From assembly GCA_029783825.1 (NCBI GenBank), contig JAREIK010001724.1:25832-89831 (forward strand): DNA of 64,000 nucleotides, read 5' to 3'. Every line of letters starts with the position of its first letter. The first letter of the stretch is position 1. The notes under the pieces are model-generated. The model saw only the letters and a program-made list of their open reading frames with translations, did not search any database and was not told the DNA's origin. Shown piece by piece: positions 62,441-64,000 of this stretch. Both the position numbers and the translations under genes were made by a program. Origin of the DNA: Sapria himalayana (taxonomy: Eukaryota > Streptophyta > Magnoliopsida > Malpighiales > Rafflesiaceae).

Positions 62441-64000
62441 ATATAAAAATTTTATAACTTTTTTCAAATTTAAATACAATATTTAGTTATAATAATTATT
62501 AAATTTATATATCAGATAAATTCAATATAAACATTTTTATTGATAAATATTCTAATAATGTTCAAAAAATAAATTAATAATCTATTATTAATAAGATATA
62601 TATCATTTAAAATATAATTACAAATATTAAAATGATTCAGAAGCTAAGCAAAATATATTACTATATAATAATTTTTTATTTTGAAAATTGTTTTTAAAAA
62701 TTTATCTTTTTTTTGATGATAAATAATTTATATAAATTATATTTGTTTAATTCATAATTTATTTTGTTATTAATATTTATATAAAAAAATACAAATACAT
62801 ACTTAAAATGAATATTTAAAGTTATAATGAAGAAAAATGAGTTTTATTATTTTTATTTAGGGTATACTGGTTTAATTTAAATTAGATCTATCTAACTAAT
62901 AATTTATTTTGTAATTAATATTTCTATAAAATTAAACTGATAAATAATTAAAATAAAAATTTAAAATTAAACTGAATAAAAATTAAAATGAAATTTATAA
63001 TTTATTATTAATGTATACCAGTTTAATTGTTTAATTATTTAGATGTTTTATCATTTAGGAGTTTGGTGATTTATGTTTTTAGGCATTTAGAGGTTTATAG
63101 GTTTTATTTAAACAATAAAATGACAAAAAAAATTGTAATTTTTTCTAATTTTCATAGGTCATAACCTTTGAAAATATAATAATATTTAACATTTTTTGAA
63201 ATGTGAATATAATATTTATTTATAATAATATTAATAATTATATATCATATAAATTCAATATAAACAATTTTATTGATAATTATTATAAATAATGATAAAA
63301 AATTAAATTAATAAACTATTAATAATAAGATAGATATTAATTAAAAAATATTTAGAAAACCCAAATTGATTCAAAATTAAAGTAAAATATATTACATAAT
63401 AATAATTTTTAATTTTTAAATTTTTACTTATTTTATAAGCATAAACACTTTTATAGATTAAAAATAAATTATTTAATTATATTTCTCGCACTCATAATTT
63501 ATTTTGTAAAAAATATTTCTATAGATATAAACTAAAATTAATAAAAATCAATATTTAAAATTATAATAAATAGAAATAAAAATTAGATTTATTAATTATT
63601 AAGTAGTATATAGTGGTTTAATGGTTTATGTATTTATGCATTACGAGGTTTAAGAGTTTACTAATTTAACTGTGTATGCATTTAGTGGGTATAGGTTTTA
63701 TTTAAAAAATAAATAAACAAAAAATTTATTTTTATTATTTTTTGATATTTTCAAATGTTATAACCTTTGAAAAAATAATAATTTTTAAATTTTTTTCAAA
63801 AGTGAATTCAATATTTAGTTATAATAATCATTATATTTATATTTCATATAAATTCAATATAAATAATTTTATTGATAAATATTCTAATAATGATTAGAAA
63901 ATAAATTAATAATCTATTATTAATAAGATAAATATCAATTAAAATACAATTACAAAACCTAAAATGATTCATAATGAAAGAAAAATATATTACTATATAA

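Larger units (their letters stand above)
57089..64000 (-). repeat. Satellite array, reverse block 6
   Basis: Reverse-oriented monomers up to the window edge: H (57,475), chimera (58,085), I (58,220), K (58,750), J (59,345), C (59,945), D (60,505), E (61,095), F (61,690), G (62,280), chimera (62,880), I (63,010), H (63,610). One unit (palindrome near 60,090) lost about 41 bp by a deletion between two 'tttgaa' tracts. The array continues past 64,000. No genes seen. Confidence 0.88.

Overview
This window looks like plant nuclear heterochromatin. It contains no intact protein gene that I can support. About 54 of the 64 kb is one extremely AT-rich repeat family with a monomer of roughly 590 bp. 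The rest is two decayed hAT DNA transposons (RICESLEEPER-like, BED finger plus hATC domain), a small piece of a third, and one 2.5-kb non-repetitive insert. The transposase type, an 8-bp target duplication, a spliceable 91-bp intron and CCCTAAA-like sequence point to a plant, probably a flowering plant. I cannot name the species.

Each monomer has the same parts: a 26-bp palindrome centred on GGTTATAACC; a short A/T tract; a block of 9-12 octamers with consensus TAAAYNCC (reverse strand GGNRTTTA, close to the plant telomere heptamer but with period 8); an 'aataataaataat' segment; then about 400 bp of AT-rich filler. I call '+' the direction in which the octamers read TAAAYNCC.

Layout: 1-10,987 array (+); 10,996-14,707 hAT copy 1 (coding on -, both ends and an 8-bp target duplication present); 14,716-16,128 array (+); 16,129-17,886 inverted block (-); 17,887-25,026 array (+) with a 103-bp hAT end at 23,496; 25,027-27,495 unique insert; 27,496-42,325 array (+); 42,326-53,717 array (-); 53,726-57,088 hAT copy 2 (coding on +, one end lost); 57,089-64,000 array (-).

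The octamer blocks differ by unit type, which I label with letters. The types recur in fixed order (J-K-L, H-I, G-F-E-D-C), so this is a higher-order repeat and not a simple tandem array. Orders are mirrored on either side of about 42.3 kb. Cassette C-D-E-F-G at 44.4-46.9 kb recurs at 59.9-62.4 kb with a constant 15.5-kb offset. All three hAT pieces sit at the same octamer of an H-type unit, in the same orientation relative to the repeat, and copies 1 and 2 share private variants in the flanking satellite. They therefore look like copies of one insertion carried along by satellite amplification and inversion.

The most unusual points are the telomere-like octamer block inside every monomer, the conserved palindrome, and the hAT locus that spread with the satellite. 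All positions come from reading by eye. Block boundaries are good to about 10-20 bp; target duplications, terminal repeats and splice sites were counted base by base.
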